From the NCBI GenBank assembly GCA_003991915.1, contig RQTK01000776.1:26356-90355 (forward strand): a stretch of 64,000 nt of DNA, written 5' to 3'. The notes beneath the pieces are model-generated. The model made no database searches and was not told the origin of the DNA. It was given only the letters and a program-made list of their open reading frames with translations. Below are positions 23,906 to 37,734 of the stretch, piece by piece; positions within the stretch are counted from its first letter, which is position 1, and every line of letters starts with the position of its first letter. The position numbers and the translations under genes were made by a program. The DNA is from Elysia chlorotica (taxonomy: Eukaryota; Mollusca; Gastropoda; Plakobranchidae).

Positions 23906-24869
23906 TCCGTCTTAACGAACAATTTATCTTGCGGATTCAAAGAAAGGAGGCTCAAAATGGTGTTCAGTGTTAACAATAACACGGGCCGTCGCCATGCCTT
24001 ATCTGCTAAATCGATCTGTCAGTGGTGTCTTTACACTGTTACCTCGCTTCAGCCTCTTCACTGATCACTTTGCGATGTAGGAAAACGGGATGTAATTTGG
24101 GACTAATAAATGCGAAAACAGGCTCGGCTACAGCTCCTGTTGGCGTTAGTGCAGACTGGAAACTGAGTCATGGGACGGAGCTATCCTCGGGGTTCGATTA
24201 ACTTACAATAACGACCAATTGCCTAGGATGAAAAATATTCGCTTAAGGCGAAACTGGGACTTCGATAAGACTGGTTTTCCTTGTTGGGGGTTTCCTTGCT
24301 CTGTCCATCTTTTAAGATTGAATTTTGCGAGCCTGAATGCTTTTTCAGACATCGTTCTACTGTGAAACCCTCAACACAAGAATCAGTGTTTAGTTCGAAT
24401 CCAAGAGAAAGTTCCTAAATGTAATATTTATAATATATATATTTATATGTTGTGTTCAGCCCCCTGGAATTTTTTTGTTTTTTTCTTTCTTTGTTTTTTA
24501 CTGTTTTCCTTTTTTTTTTATTCTTTTTTTTTTTGGCGGGGTTGGGGGGGGGGGGGAGAGGGTTGTTTTTTCCCCATAATTTGAACTTGAGCTGGTTCTG
24601 TGATCTATTCTATTCTATCACTCCTTCTAATGTACAATGTATTTTGGAAGAAATTGTTAAGTTGGCACTATAAATGGTGGGAACAGTTGGCGTGTTGAGA
24701 AATTAATATGTAAAGCTGAGAAAATTGTTGGAAAGGTATTACCATTTTCAGATGTACTATATGAATAAAGCTATATTGTCATGACTAAACTTCCAATGTC
24801 ACCCTTTATTTACTGAGTGTATAACATCAACTATTGCTCTAAAAAGATAAGAAATAAACCGATCCTTGC

Positions 24870-25448
24870 GTCGAATGTCGACCCCTACTGGTTGGATCGA
24901 TGTCAGTAGTCCTGGTATCCTTGCTTTGTATGTGTGTGGCAGCGCTTATTGTCAACCTTAGTGTTGGCACCACCTCTGCGAATTATCCTATTTGCTGACG
25001 TTGAACGTTAAAATACTAACAAACCAAAAAGTGTGTGTGCGAGTGGTGTATCTATAAAGAGAGTAATAGTGGGAGTAGATATATACACTGGAACAGGCAA
25101 CATTGAAGCAAGAAATGTATTACTAAAATTGGTATGGTATCCTTATAATTCTCATACACTAATGCATTTAATTAATTTTAGATGATTTATTCCCACAGCT
25201 CAGTCTGCGATGCTCTAACTCCTTTTGTTGCTTCTTAATATCCGCTCTTCCTTTGGTTCATGATCTATTCGCATACATTTTCATCACCGTCTTCCCGTTC
25301 GCTTCTATCTCTCCATCACCATCTATGCTTTTACCTCTTCATGGTCATCTATGCTTCTATCTGTTCATCATCGCCTTCGCTTCTACCCTTTCACTGTATT
25401 TTGGTGGTTTGTTGTTGTTGTTTTTTTGGTTGTTGTTGTTTTGTTTTT
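24870..25448 (+). repeat. Mosaic block part 1: copy of segment A
   Basis: A gap-free copy of 22205-22783, 2665 bases downstream of the source. It joins the copy of segment B through a GTTGTT run that fits neither source exactly. Confidence 0.9.
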
Positions 25449-25453
25449 GTTGT

Positions 25454-25934
25454 TGTTGCTGCTGCTGTTGATGATGATGGAGATGAAGATGCTGAAGTGG
25501 ATGTTGATTAAGATTCCACAATTACCATCTAACTCTGTGGACATGGCACGCAGGTGAGTGCGCGTTGTGTGCCCACAAAACAAGTCACGCCTGGTCAGAG
25601 AGAATGAGAGAGAGAGATAGAGAGAGGAGGGAGAAATAGGGAGGAGGGAGAGAGGTGTTGGCTTAGAAATGATGACAGAGGGTGCGGGAGGGGGGAGAGG
25701 TTACCTACAGAGGCGCGCGCGACATGTCGCGAATAGCGGCGGCTCATCAGAGACGAAGGCTTCACGCCCTGGCGCTCACTCCTCTAGAGACCGTGCGGCT
25801 TTGTCGCTGCGTGAGTTCCATCATTGTGGTACCAGGGAGTGTTCAATAGTGAGAGGTTTCACTCTGAGAAATTGGCGTTTGTGGATCGAAATAATGAAGG
25901 CGTTATTTTCCTTCCGTAAACCTTAGAAAAAAAA
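25454..25934 (+). repeat. Mosaic block part 2: copy of segment B
   Basis: Copy of 9190-9670 at an offset of 16264 bases with one substitution seen. It ends at an A-run and is linked to segment C by three T residues that do not match the base before C in its source. Confidence 0.9.
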
Positions 25935-25937
25935 TTT

Positions 25938-26524
25938 AAGTGTATAGAATATAAATAGTATGCCACCAAGACTTTGGAAAATATTTAAAACAAAGTCAGA
26001 CATTCTCAACTGCACTCAGTGCATATCCCTTTAATTCATGTCTCCAGTGCTTCAGTGTTCATCCGTGTCTTAGTGCACTAAATGTTCCCAATCAACGAAT
26101 TCGGGAAAACTCTGAAATAATTATATTATTGTTACAATGGAAAATAATACGGGCGGTGTTAGCGCAGACAAAAGACGCAAATTAAAAATGCATAGCGCTT
26201 GCGACATTCACAGAGTGATCTATTGGATATGGAGAGAGACCAACTATGTGGCTTTTATCTAATCACTACATCCAACGGTGAACTGGGTCCAGTGAGTGGA
26301 AATGTATTGAAATAAAGCCGGCAGGATTGGGTAAATCGCTTTTCAGTAAAGTTATAAGCCGATGGAATTAAAGACAAAAAATTAATCATCTTTTTTTCAT
26401 GAAATTCTATACGTTGAACAAAATAACAAGAACCGGGAGCCTAAGACGGTTTGGACATACTACAAAAGAACTTGGCAATGTTAATTTCTAGTGGATTACT
26501 ATTAGTCAATAATATTATTACTAA

Positions 26525-26573
<49 letters not shown>
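25938..26573 (+). repeat. Mosaic block part 3: copy of segment C
   Basis: Copy of 7051 onward at an offset of 18887 bases, ending in an (ATT)n array shorter than that of the source. After the array the flanks differ completely (AAATTGCGCATGC here). Confidence 0.9.
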
Positions 26574-26575
<2 letters not shown>

Positions 26576-26579
26576 ATTG

Positions 26580-28060
26580 CGCATGCTCAAAGAAAAAAAA
26601 ACAATTCTTTAAGTACACACAAAGGGCAACAACAGCTCCCACTACCAAACGCAAATATTATTCACGTATGATGGAAGTGTAGAAATCCCCGACATTTTTC
26701 ACTTCCGTCCTGAAGCTCTCATACAAAACATACCTTTTCCGATGTATGTTTTATTTTCCCTCTTAACTCCTCTTTTCTTCAGAGATCAAACATCCCTATT
26801 ATGCTCTTTGTGCTGATAAACATCATAATTCCATTGCAAATGTCGACATTGGTGATGTTGTTTCTTTTAGCCGCTTTCCGGTGCTTTGTATTTTTTACAA
26901 AGTATTTGAGAAGAAAAAAAATGGTAAACGTGTATTTTTTTATCGGTACGGTCTGTACTTTGGGCATGCTAAAAAGGTTAAAATATTTATGATTGTATTT
27001 TATTTCGGTTTGAAATTAGCACTCTCTGATAAAATTAACGGTAATTTGAATTTTTGAAGCCTGTTAAAATGGATGCTAACATTTGAAAGCTCACTTGACG
27101 AGACATTAGTGTCAGCTAGTATAAATATTTCAAACACATAGACTCTAGAACGATAGCCGCTACGACGACGACGACTACTACTACTACAAATTAGGTTTTT
27201 GGGAGAGGCAGACCACTGGATCAACAGTGGTAGAAGTAGGCTTTTAGTGAAAATGGACGAGTAATGATTGCGCTCTGTGAGATTAGAGCCTTCGACTTGT
27301 AGATGCGTCGGCACTGAATCACCTTACCACTCAAAGAAAGCATGGTTTATACCACTAGACCACCATGATAGGGTTGCTACCTATAAAGTGGTTTCATGGT
27401 CAAGGTATTTACTAAGTTTCGCACCAAAGACAAACACTAAATCCGAGAGCGTCAACACTTGCCAATGGACTCACAAACATCAAGGGACAAGCAGATAGAA
27501 CAATGTATTTCAAATATTGCTCTTTAATCAAACATGTTTTTAACAGAGACGTTTCTCGTACTTATGTGAGAAGATGCAGAGGTGATTAACTTTCTCCAAA
27601 CCTTCATTGAACAAGAATATTGCACAGTTTCCAGGAAGGCCAAGGTGGACGCGGTGGACCTATGATTTGATTTAAACAGTGCAAACAAGTTCCAGTCTCT
27701 GACAGGTAAAAATCTCGCTTAATTTGTATGTGCCTTTAGTATCATCTTATCTTAAAGTAAAATAACAGGGTTTGAGGAACCGCCACCAAATGATGACAGC
27801 CATTGAGCAGTTAAGCTCTGGACGAAAAGTCTAGGCTGGTGAAAGGTGGATTTTTACAGCATTTCATTAAGCTCTGCCTTTGTCAATAGTTCTAAGAGCT
27901 CATGAGTAATTTTTACTGATAAAACACAAATGGAACTATTAAAGTATAACGACTTTTTAGTATATTTCAGAATTAAAATGACCTACACATTTAATCAGCT
28001 AAACCAAAACCATTATTTGTTTTTTTCAGGCCTTGAAAACAAAGAGAAGTAAACTATTAC
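26580..28060. other. Gene-free sequence
   Basis: Unique AT-rich DNA with a tRNA-like or SINE-like stretch near 27270-27380. Short frames here have no domain character. Confidence 0.45.
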
Positions 28061-28086
28061 ATTCATTGCATTTCGAATCTCTCCCT

Positions 28087-28092
<6 letters not shown>

Positions 28093-28144
<52 letters not shown>
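28093..28144. repeat. (CT)n microsatellite next to a SINE fragment
   Basis: About 50 bases of CT, then a diverged minus-strand SINE piece (about 28150-28250) with TACTGACACCTACACAACAG and GGGATCGAACCACAC. Confidence 0.8.
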
Positions 28145-28149
<5 letters not shown>

Positions 28150-28873
28150 GATCACAGCATACTGACACCTACACAACAGGAGGAAAAGATGCAGAGACCT
28201 AAGCAGGGATCGAACCACACTCTTCCGCTTCGATAGCAGGGGATACACAATTTAAATATGTTTAGTCTTTAGCCCCGCTATTGATAAAAAGTTAAGTAAG
28301 AAGAAAGGAAGAAGGAAGAATATCTCTGCGCACCAAAATGCACATCTATCATAATCATGCTGCATCTCTCAACAGTCGAAACCATACCAACGCTTTATCA
28401 TTTCATGCTCTACCTCTACTGTGGCTCTACACACCTGGAAGCACCTAAGCTACACCGAACTGCCCGCAGGACCGTTGCTCTTTATCCTTGAAAATTTAAA
28501 TATGAAAGAATTTGCCTTGAAAATCCGCGAGTAAATCTTGACAGAGAAAAAATTCGAACCCTGCACATACACCGCAAACATTAATTAATGACATTCAAAT
28601 ACTCAGCTACTTTACACCTTTCCAGCCCACTAATAAAGGCTGGCGACTTGCACCGGGTAACTATGGCAATGAAACAAACCTAAAAAATGTTATGAAGTGA
28701 CCATGAATCATTATATTCAAAGCAAAAAACAAGAAAATAAAACAGTTTAGAATACGTTGTTATGTCATCCGTTAAGCATTCTCACACCATAAAGAAGTCG
28801 ATTATCATGAACTCATCTAAGGCATGGAATAATTGAACAGATTTTAGGTTCAATGAAGGTATACATACAGTCC

Positions 28874-29582
<709 letters not shown>

Positions 29583-29639
29583 GAATGAAGTGAGGGAGAG
29601 CCCAGAAAAGCTGAATGATTGACTAAGGGGAGACAATGG

Positions 29640-30480
29640 TCGCCCTATTTGATCACGTCGAGTTGATTAAGCTGCTCTTGGCCAGGATCACAAATTGATG
29701 AGCAAAGTTTTTATCACAGAGGTTACCGCACCCGTCTTCCTTTGTTACCTGAGTCGCTCATAGTGATGTCGTACCAATATTAAGGTGAGTACAACTGGTT
29801 ACGACAATCACGCCTTGTATGGTTATCCATAGGAATTGGTTTATTATCGCCCAAGGTCGGTAGCTAGGATTAACTGAGGAATGGGTCTTTGTAGGGTTCT
29901 AAGATAAGATAGATAAGGCTTTCAAATTTCATCCCATCGGGAAATTTGCTTTAGTCGTATACGAAGACCACAAAGGAAAAACCAGGCATGTCACATTTAA
30001 CAAATTTCGAGAGTATTCAATATTAAGTCTTTAAAAGGCTGTCAATTCATCAGTTTGCATAATTATCATACAGCTCAAAATTCTTCCATAACTAGTTTAA
30101 ATCTTTATAATTAATTGAGAAAGACAAAAGTTATGAAGTAAAATGTTTAGTTTTAGTTTTAAAAAGTAGGTAGGTTGCATGTGTGACAGGCCTGTTTTTT
30201 TCCACTAAGAGAATTTTAATAATTTTTTTAAAAAAATAATCAAATACTGAAATTAAGGAAGGCCTAGATAATTATATTAATATAAAGAATTATTGGATTC
30301 TATCAGATCTACCCTTCTCCTTTCAAGCAAAATAAAGGTAAATCTTTTTTACCCTCTATAGGGGAAACAGCAAAAGCTAGAGAACAAGCAGAAGAAAAAA
30401 ACTCTAGATCTAGATCTTTATTAGATTTGGATCTGACCAGTTCATTATTTCAACAACAGTTTGAGTTTTAACATGATGTT
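29640..30480. other. Upstream region of the ependymin-like gene
   Basis: Unique sequence. About 29650-29790 is more balanced in composition than its surroundings and could be regulatory. The rest is AT-rich, with (GTT) and T/G-rich runs at 30480-30575. No gene was seen. Confidence 0.3.
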
Positions 30481-30918
30481 TATTGTTGTTGTTGTTGGTT
30501 TTTAAATGTTGTTTTGTTTTAATTTTGGTTTAGTTTGGTTTGTTTGTTTTGTTTTTGTTTTGTTTTTTATTTTGGCTACCTCTAGATACCATTTTACAAA
30601 GGATCAAGTCTGTTGACACAGCCATTATGGTGGTCAGCGGTATCGGTTGCTGTTTAAGGTGTGCTCGCCGTGCATTGTTCAAAAACATTCATGTGGCACT
30701 ATCAATGTGTTATATAACCTTTAAACTTTGTACCTGCACTGATCAGGAATATATTTGGAACATCTTCAACCTTAGGTAGATTAACGACTTTAATTAAAAA
30801 GCGGACGTTATGAAAAACAAAAAATAAAAAATGGCTATGTCACGCTAGTGACAGTGAGAGCCATAAACTTAACCCAGCCGCTGAACAGTAAATCGAAAGC
30901 CTAATTAAACGGAAACGG

Positions 30919-30925
30919 TATAAAA
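30919..30925 (+). promoter_or_regulatory. TATA box of the ependymin-like gene
   Basis: TATAAAA lies 71 bases before the chosen ATG. Transcription would start about 25-30 bases downstream, near 30945-30955. That is after the in-frame ATG at 30933, which supports the ATG at 30990 as the start. Confidence 0.6.
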
Positions 30926-30989
30926 CCAGTTAATGATCAAACGCCAGCCAGTTAGTTTACTGATAAGATTCGAATCAACTTCCTCCATC

Positions 30990-31262
30990 ATGCTCATCCT
31001 GGTCGCGGTAGTTTTGCTGGCTGTGGGCGCTTCACAGGCCCAGATGAATCAAACCTGCTGCCCTCCGAGTTTCTCTGCGCTGGGCTACCACGGGCTGTTG
31101 GGCATCGAGTTCGATTACTACTACAGCCACCTGACTCGGGACACCCTGACCGTGGACCGGCACGGAGACCTGGTCATCCTCGGGGAGAGCCTCACGGGTC
31201 GGATTTACACTCGGAAACTCGCGGGCGACACCTGCACCTACAGGGAGATACCGCAGTTCAAG
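30990..31262 (+). CDS. Secreted ependymin-related-like protein, exon 1
   Basis: This exon encodes residues 1-91 of a 185-residue secreted protein. It opens with a signal peptide (MLILVAVVLLAVGASQA), then QMNQTCCPP with a paired cysteine and an N-glycosylation site (NQT). The order of cysteines (CC, DTC, SNC, EAC, KTDC), the W in YEWHEE and the closing FNHVPNANVDI-F--TDC segment fit the ependymin-related family. Those are small secreted, lipocalin-like glycoproteins that are abundant in molluscs. The ATG at 30933 would add an unlikely leader and lies too close to the TATA box. The exon ends at AAG before GTGGGT, phase 0. Family assignment is from pattern only; another secreted family is possible. 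Confidence 0.7.
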
Positions 31263-31711
31263 GTGGGTGGATTTGTAGTACAGGCTTTGCAGCATACACG
31301 GTGATAGGGGATGACATTATCACGCTTTTAGGCATGTCGTTATCTGATCGTTGGCTCGGAAAGTCAAAAAGGATAGAGCTATGATTTCCTTACCTATCCT
31401 TGTTTTTGTTAAGAAGCCCTTTTTGGCAGGTCCTCTTCACTTGGCTGACCAATACGCTGACTGGCTTCCATCTCAAAGTACAAAGATTGGGGAAAATTAT
31501 TTGGCGGGATTTTGTTCCCTACTGGTTGAGTCAGTATAAATAATTATAAAGTGACTGGTTGTTAGACATAAGTTTGAGATCCGTCAGGGATATACTGGTA
31601 GTCTCCCCTCTGTTGATCAGGTTCTTTCACACTTGTTTCCAAATTGAGTTTTCAAGATCCTGTGGCATTTATCTCAGTGGACGAAGTAAAAGGTCCGAAT
31701 TTCAATTGCCA

Positions 31712-32257
31712 TACTTAGTGTAAAATAAACAACGAAATATACTAACATAAGATGATTCAAGGGATAAATTGCATAAAAGAAAGATAAACAGAAAAAAGGT
31801 AAAGACCGGTGAAGAGAACGGAATGAGAGGTCACAGAGTGCACTAAATAATATGAACTAATAACTAGAATTCGTACGGCATTATGTTGTCTTTGATGATT
31901 ATTACTATCCCGCCAGATGGGTGGTCGCATGGTATTGTTAGATTTTATCCTAGGACCCGTCCCCGTAATGGTCTAGCTGCTGACGTTGACATTAAGAAAT
32001 CAACCAATCAACCGCTCTCCTTTTCTCACACATTCACCCCCTGCCCGCCAGTCTCCTATTCTCATTTTTCCTGTAGTCTTTCTCCTGCCCGCAATCCTTA
32101 ATCCCGTAATTAGTTATACGTTAACCAAAGAAAACTCCAGAAATAGTTCAAAAGAGATAGAGGTAGTAACAAACAAAAAAGGCGAACGAAGTGTGAGATA
32201 GAATGAAGGGGAAAGACAGATACAGATGCAGGTAGGTACATTGACAGTGAGAGAGAG
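31712..32257 (+). repeat. 546-bp direct repeat D, copy 2 (in intron 1)
   Basis: Gap-free copy of 28874-29419. It occupies almost half of the first intron of the ependymin-like gene, so the two copies bracket the promoter and exon 1. Confidence 0.9.
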
Positions 32258-32470
32258 CTGTATAGAGTGTCTAGATAGATAGATAGATAGATATAAAATG
32301 ATATCCCACTTTGTCTCTCTGTCCTTCTGTCTCTCTATATCTGTCTCCGTATGTCTGTCTCTATCTTTATCTATTTTTATCTCTGTCTGTCCCTTTAGTT
32401 CTTTCCCTCCCAATCTTATCTCTTGTTTATCCCTCCACGTATAACTATGTTGTATTATCAACCTGGCCAG

Positions 32471-32653
32471 AACATGTCTAACTGTGTCAGTGCGGCCATG
32501 CACTTCGCCGGCGCCGTGTCCCTGGACGGCCAAATCTTCTACGAGTGGCACGAGGAGCATGTGCCCAACCTGGATGCAATGGCGTTTGTGGACGAAGCTT
32601 GCTTGACCAAGATACTGTACACCAGTCTGCACGGTATCCCTGTCGTCTCACAG
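32471..32653 (+). CDS. Ependymin-related-like protein, exon 2
   Basis: Encodes 61 residues from NMSNCVSAA to GIPVVSQ, including a second possible N-glycosylation site (NMS), two cysteines and the only tryptophan. The donor is CAG before GTGCTA and both ends are phase 0. The acceptor chosen is CCAG at 32467-32470. An in-frame alternative, with a better pyrimidine tract, is CTTTAG ending at 32398; it would add 24 residues (FFPSQSYLLF onward). Intron 1 contains repeat D and a short GATA tract. Confidence 0.65.
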
Positions 32654-32693
32654 GTGCTAGAGTTCACTTTAACATTTTAGTTATTGATTTCAT

Positions 32694-32847
<154 letters not shown>

Positions 32848-33182
32848 AGAGAGAAGGGGAAATGAGAGATAAAGTAAAAGAGAGCGGGGAGATGGGGGAG
32901 GAGAAAGAGAATCTTTACAAAACCTCAGTGAATTATATGCTATGTATCCAATGCGTTTGGCCTTCGTAATGGCTTGATAATATACAGTTAAAGTTTAAAT
33001 ATAGTATACTATATATACTAATTTTATATATAACACAATTATATATATACTTTTTTTCTATGATTGTATGACAATTGTTTTGCATGTATCAATATTCTCT
33101 ACATTCTTCACATATTCTTTTAAATGTGTCTATCATGGTTTATAACCTATTATATATCTCATCCCATCTTATTATATGTCAG

Positions 33183-33284
33183 GTCTTATTCAACCATGTG
33201 CCCAACGCCAACGTGGACATTATATCCCGCTTTGACAAGACTGACTGTGTCGCTGAAGGAAAGGATGTGTCTGTGGAGGTCTAG
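33183..33284 (+). CDS. Ependymin-related-like protein, exon 3 and stop
   Basis: After the acceptor TGTCAG the frame encodes VLFNHVPNANVDIISRFD and a last cysteine in KTDC, then ends with TAG at 33282-33284. The segment matches the family's usual ending, in which a phenylalanine-asparagine pair and a final cysteine follow the last strand. Phase 0 joins exon 2 cleanly. Confidence 0.65.
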   Translation, partial: VLFNHVPNANVDIISRFDKTDCVAEGKDVSVEV

Positions 33285-33569
33285 TGTCCTGTGTCTTCAA
33301 GTCTAGGGTCGCGGTAGCTTTCACTTCGCCGTAGGCCTTCTTATTCTTATTTTTTAAAAAGATGTGTCGTAAGGGTACCTCAGGGTTGTTCTTACGATCC
33401 TAGGCGTCCACTGAAGGAAACTGGGCTCAAATGTCACATGAACGTCAGGACAAGAGTGCGATTGGCTTGAACGGCCTCATTTGCATTGGAGATAAGCCTG
33501 CGAGGGGCTAAACATTTGAAGTGCATGCCTTGTTACTGTGGTGTAATGTTTTCATTTGGTGAAATGTGT

Positions 33570-33575
33570 AATAAA
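33570..33575 (+). other. Poly(A) signal AATAAA
   Basis: First plus-strand AATAAA after the stop of the ependymin-like gene, giving a 3' UTR of about 300 bases. Confidence 0.55.
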
Positions 33576-33599
33576 AAAAATACATTATTATCTAGAAAT

Positions 33600-36500
33600 A
33601 AAAAATGAGGAGTTAGCTTTTGTTTTAAAGGTGGAAGTAAGTTGAAATTATAGAAGACATGTACAACTATTTAACAGTTCAGTTATACATCGAATGAGTT
33701 TAGTAAAATTTGGCTGAAATGGAGGTATCTAGATATTCTTAAATTATAATATAAACAAAAGTGCTCAAAGTACAAACAACAGAGCTGCTGAAAAGGAAGA
33801 CCGAACTCAACGCTTTGTAGAGCAACAGCTTGACTTAGAACCTCGGCACCAAGCTATCTATTTATTTCCCTTACCACGTCATGGTAGACAATACCACAAC
33901 GAAGGAAAAATAGAAATACAAATCCGTTCTTAAAGCTCAGAATTTATATTGTGGTGGAAATGGCAATTTGAGTGAACCATATGCCATCAAACTATATGTC
34001 TAAAATGGTTGTAATATTCAATGGGTCCTTATTTCCGACTTTATAGTCCAGCTATCATCTTTGCTGATATAAAGGGCATGATTGTATTACATTTGAAGCA
34101 GGTATAAAATTGGCATAGCCTTACTCAGAAATTACTCTGGAATCAAAAAACATTTGTCTTTTAACCTTCCATGGGGAAGTAAAGCATTCCATTAATGTAT
34201 TACTTGGTTCGACCATGAGTCAGATGGCGAGAGAGCATTGTTTAATACATAGGACCTTTCTGGCAAAGACGGCACAGAATAGCGAAAGGTGTGGACAAAT
34301 AAGAGAGCTACAGCCTGCATTGGTAGGACTTGCATAAACTGTGCCGATATTAATGTACAAACTCAGGTACCCTTTCACTAACAAATATTTACAAACCTGT
34401 AAGAATTAGTAAAGCAACTGACGCCTCAAATTTTTTTACGATACCGGATATTTTATTCGACTTACGATTTAAAATTATTTGAATTTACCTGAGCATAACA
34501 AAGTAAATTATTTTAGCTCTAATATGCTATGTGGTTTGTGTTTGTTGGTTTTTCATTTATTTTTATTTTTATTTTGTCTTTGTTCGCTCTTGGTGTTTTC
34601 CAAACAATGACCGAACCATATAATTTTGTTTTTTGTTTGTTTGTTTATTTTTTGTTTTTGTTTGTTTTTTACGTCCCTTATTTCTCCCTACGTCTAGGGT
34701 CCAATCGTTGGCCATAACGCGATCATTTCATCTGTCATTTCTTAGCATAAATTATGAGCAATCCAAATCTATCCACATTTAGTTATTTCTGCACGTATCT
34801 TCGCCCCTGACATGTCGAACGCTCACTCAATGCAATCAGTTCAATTAGATCGTTTCCGCAGAATCGGGAGATAAATAGGAAAATGTACTCAAACGTGATA
34901 CGTCGTATCCGATGCTATAGACCTTAGCTTATAATCGTTGGGGTGCAACCTTAGTTTTTAGGTCCACTAGGTTTCCTGTAGAGTTCGTTACAGCTTGGAT
35001 TCGAACTTTGGACCTCTTGCTCGTCAGTCAAGAACTGCACCAAATGAGTTCACTGACGACCCCAATACTACAGAAAACAATATCAACTTTATATCTGAAT
35101 TACAGGAGCGCCAGGCAAGTCGTAAGCTGTTATCACGTTTTGTTTTTATTTTTATTATTCTTGTCGGTTGCATCACGTCCGAATGCCAATCCTTCCTCTA
35201 TAACTTTTGTTTTAAGCAGTTCAATATTCGACATTGAGTCATGATCATGGCCCAAAACCTGAAACGTAACGGATCTAAAGATCGTAGGCGACAAACGTGA
35301 AGATCAAGATAAAGGCAGTCTCAGAGAGATATTTAGGCTACATGTAAACACCATTACCTGTGGCGGGTCTGCTTTCTCCCAGTGTTAGCAGCTGTTCTCT
35401 CAAGCGTTAATGTGATTTCAAGAAATCCATAAGTCCTGGCGATTGATTTGACCTAGTTTTCCTCTTGTTTTTTTTTTCTCCATCTCAGGCCTTTTCGTGT
35501 ATAAATAACCAGCCAAATAATGGTGTTTATCCATGAATGAATGTGTACAAATAATTGGCCAAATTTGGTGTAACTGTGGGAATAAATGTAGCGCCGTGAT
35601 TAATCTTACTAAATTATAAAAAAAAAAAAACCCACTAATCTCAGTCCGTCATCCCCTAAACAGAATTTATGTTATTAAAGACTAATACTGTGAGCACTCG
35701 CGGGAGAGTCGAACCTCAAACTCCTTGTTTTCCATTCCCGTATTTAACAGGGTCTCTTTTCTAATATCTAAAGTAGACAATGTGCAAATCAATAGAATTA
35801 TACAATATGATGAACTCTCAATATTGTGTAAAAACCGTACTGTTTCCAGTAGTTTCAGTGGTTTTATAAAATAGATTATGCACTTATTATAATTAGCGCT
35901 ATATAGGATGTGTGCATGTATATATGAGGTGAAGTTAGAACTCTAACCATTTTTATTGTTAACATACAAGAAACAATTTTATTTAAGACAGGTCACGATA
36001 ATCAAATGTGGTTCAATAAGTTATTCATGTTGAATCGTTTGGTTTTTGTTGAATTCAACCATTGCTTCAATATAAAATCTTGAGTACATTATCGATGCTA
36101 GCGGGTGAGGTATTAGCTTAATTTCAATAAAGGAAAAAATATCGATCATTTCAAATAAGGCAATAGAAAACTCTAGAGACTATAAACCTACTGAAATCAT
36201 AAAGGACCCTTATTTGTCAAACAATAGGGGAATTTTCCCTTTGGCGGTTGGAGTTTTCATTTTGCGTCTATTCTCTAGAAAAAAATCCCGACTACAACAA
36301 CTGCCTAATGAAACTGTTAAGGAGATTTTTACCACCTCTTAGACTCTCGAGAGGACGTAGTTTCCCTTGCTGGGGTCCTGTTTGGGTAGAGAGTTAAAAC
36401 TGTTTTCACCCGGGGGTAAAACCTTTTCACGTCCCTAAAAATGCTCCGGCACTCCAGAAAGACTGGTACACTAGTCCACTATTACATTAACGATATTACC

Positions 36501-36700
36501 GTTTATCCCGATCAGTTGTTTTTTCCAGTAATTATCTATTAAATAAAAAAAATATGAGGGTAAAACCATCAACTGGTTGTTGGCCCTATCCAGAGAGACA
36601 TGAACTGGGTTCGGTGACTCACGCAAATGCGAAGAAATTGGTGAGTAGACAATTATGTTAGTAGATAGGTAAGTAGATAGGTAGGTAGATGAGTGGGTAG
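33600..36700. other. Gene-free sequence with decayed tRNA-like SINE heads
   Basis: AT-rich DNA. Minus-strand tRNA-like heads are suggested near 34990-35060 (GGATTCGAACTTTGGACC) and 35700-35760 (GAGTCGAACCTCAAACTCC). No protein-coding segment was recognised. Confidence 0.4.
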
Positions 36701-36723
36701 ACAGGTAGGTAGATGAACAGATA

Positions 36724-36885
<162 letters not shown>

Positions 36886-37219
36886 ACAAATATGTTCTTT
36901 ATAGAAAGAGTGACAGATAGACAGACAGACAGACAAACAGGTGACCTGCAGGCACACAGCAAATAAACAGATATAAAAAGACGATTGTATAGAAACGAGG
37001 ACGGCAACAATGACAGAGAAACAGAGAAACAGGCAAAAGGTCAGACATATACCATACAGACAGACAGGAGAACATAATTATTGTTTGGCATCGACCAAAT
37101 TGTTTCATATGACTACAATGATTTGGTCGGAGTGTATTATTACTAAATTGTTCAGTTCCGTGGGCGTATGTGTATGAAAGGCGCTGGTACGATGCCTCCA
37201 ACGATTTTTTCCTCTTTCC

Positions 37220-37315
<96 letters not shown>
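37220..37315. repeat. (CT)n microsatellite
   Basis: About 95 bases of CT, with a (TA)n run at 37420-37441 downstream. Confidence 0.95.
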
Positions 37316-37734
37316 AATCTCTATCTCTGTCTGTGTCCTCCGCTCCCCATATCTCTAAGTTAATGTGGCTTCAGAAAATAATGGGCATACAAATGTACAT
37401 TGATTTCTACTGTCTCTGTATATATATATATATATATATATTTTCTCCCTCTTTGTTCTTCTACCTTTAGATATCTGTCCATTTTTCAATCCCTAATTTT
37501 CTCCTCGTTATAAATTGTGTAAGCTTAAAACAAAAATTTTATCTCCATGGGCTATTATCTTTGTAAAGAATCTTGTCAACTTACAAAAAGTATAGGATTG
37601 ATGACTTTAAAAAGCTGAAGATACTGTGGTAGAGCTCTCATGCAAAAAAAACTGACTGTTTTTAGTTTTCGATTTAAGGCTTTAGCTAAAAATTAGGACT
37701 TTTTTAGAAATTGAAATAAGGACACTAGCTAGGA

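Noticed and set aside
32114-32632. A 172-residue minus-strand frame opposite the ependymin-like gene
   Set aside because: It is antisense to exon 2 and repeat D, and lies over GATA/TCTG-rich sequence with no independent evidence.
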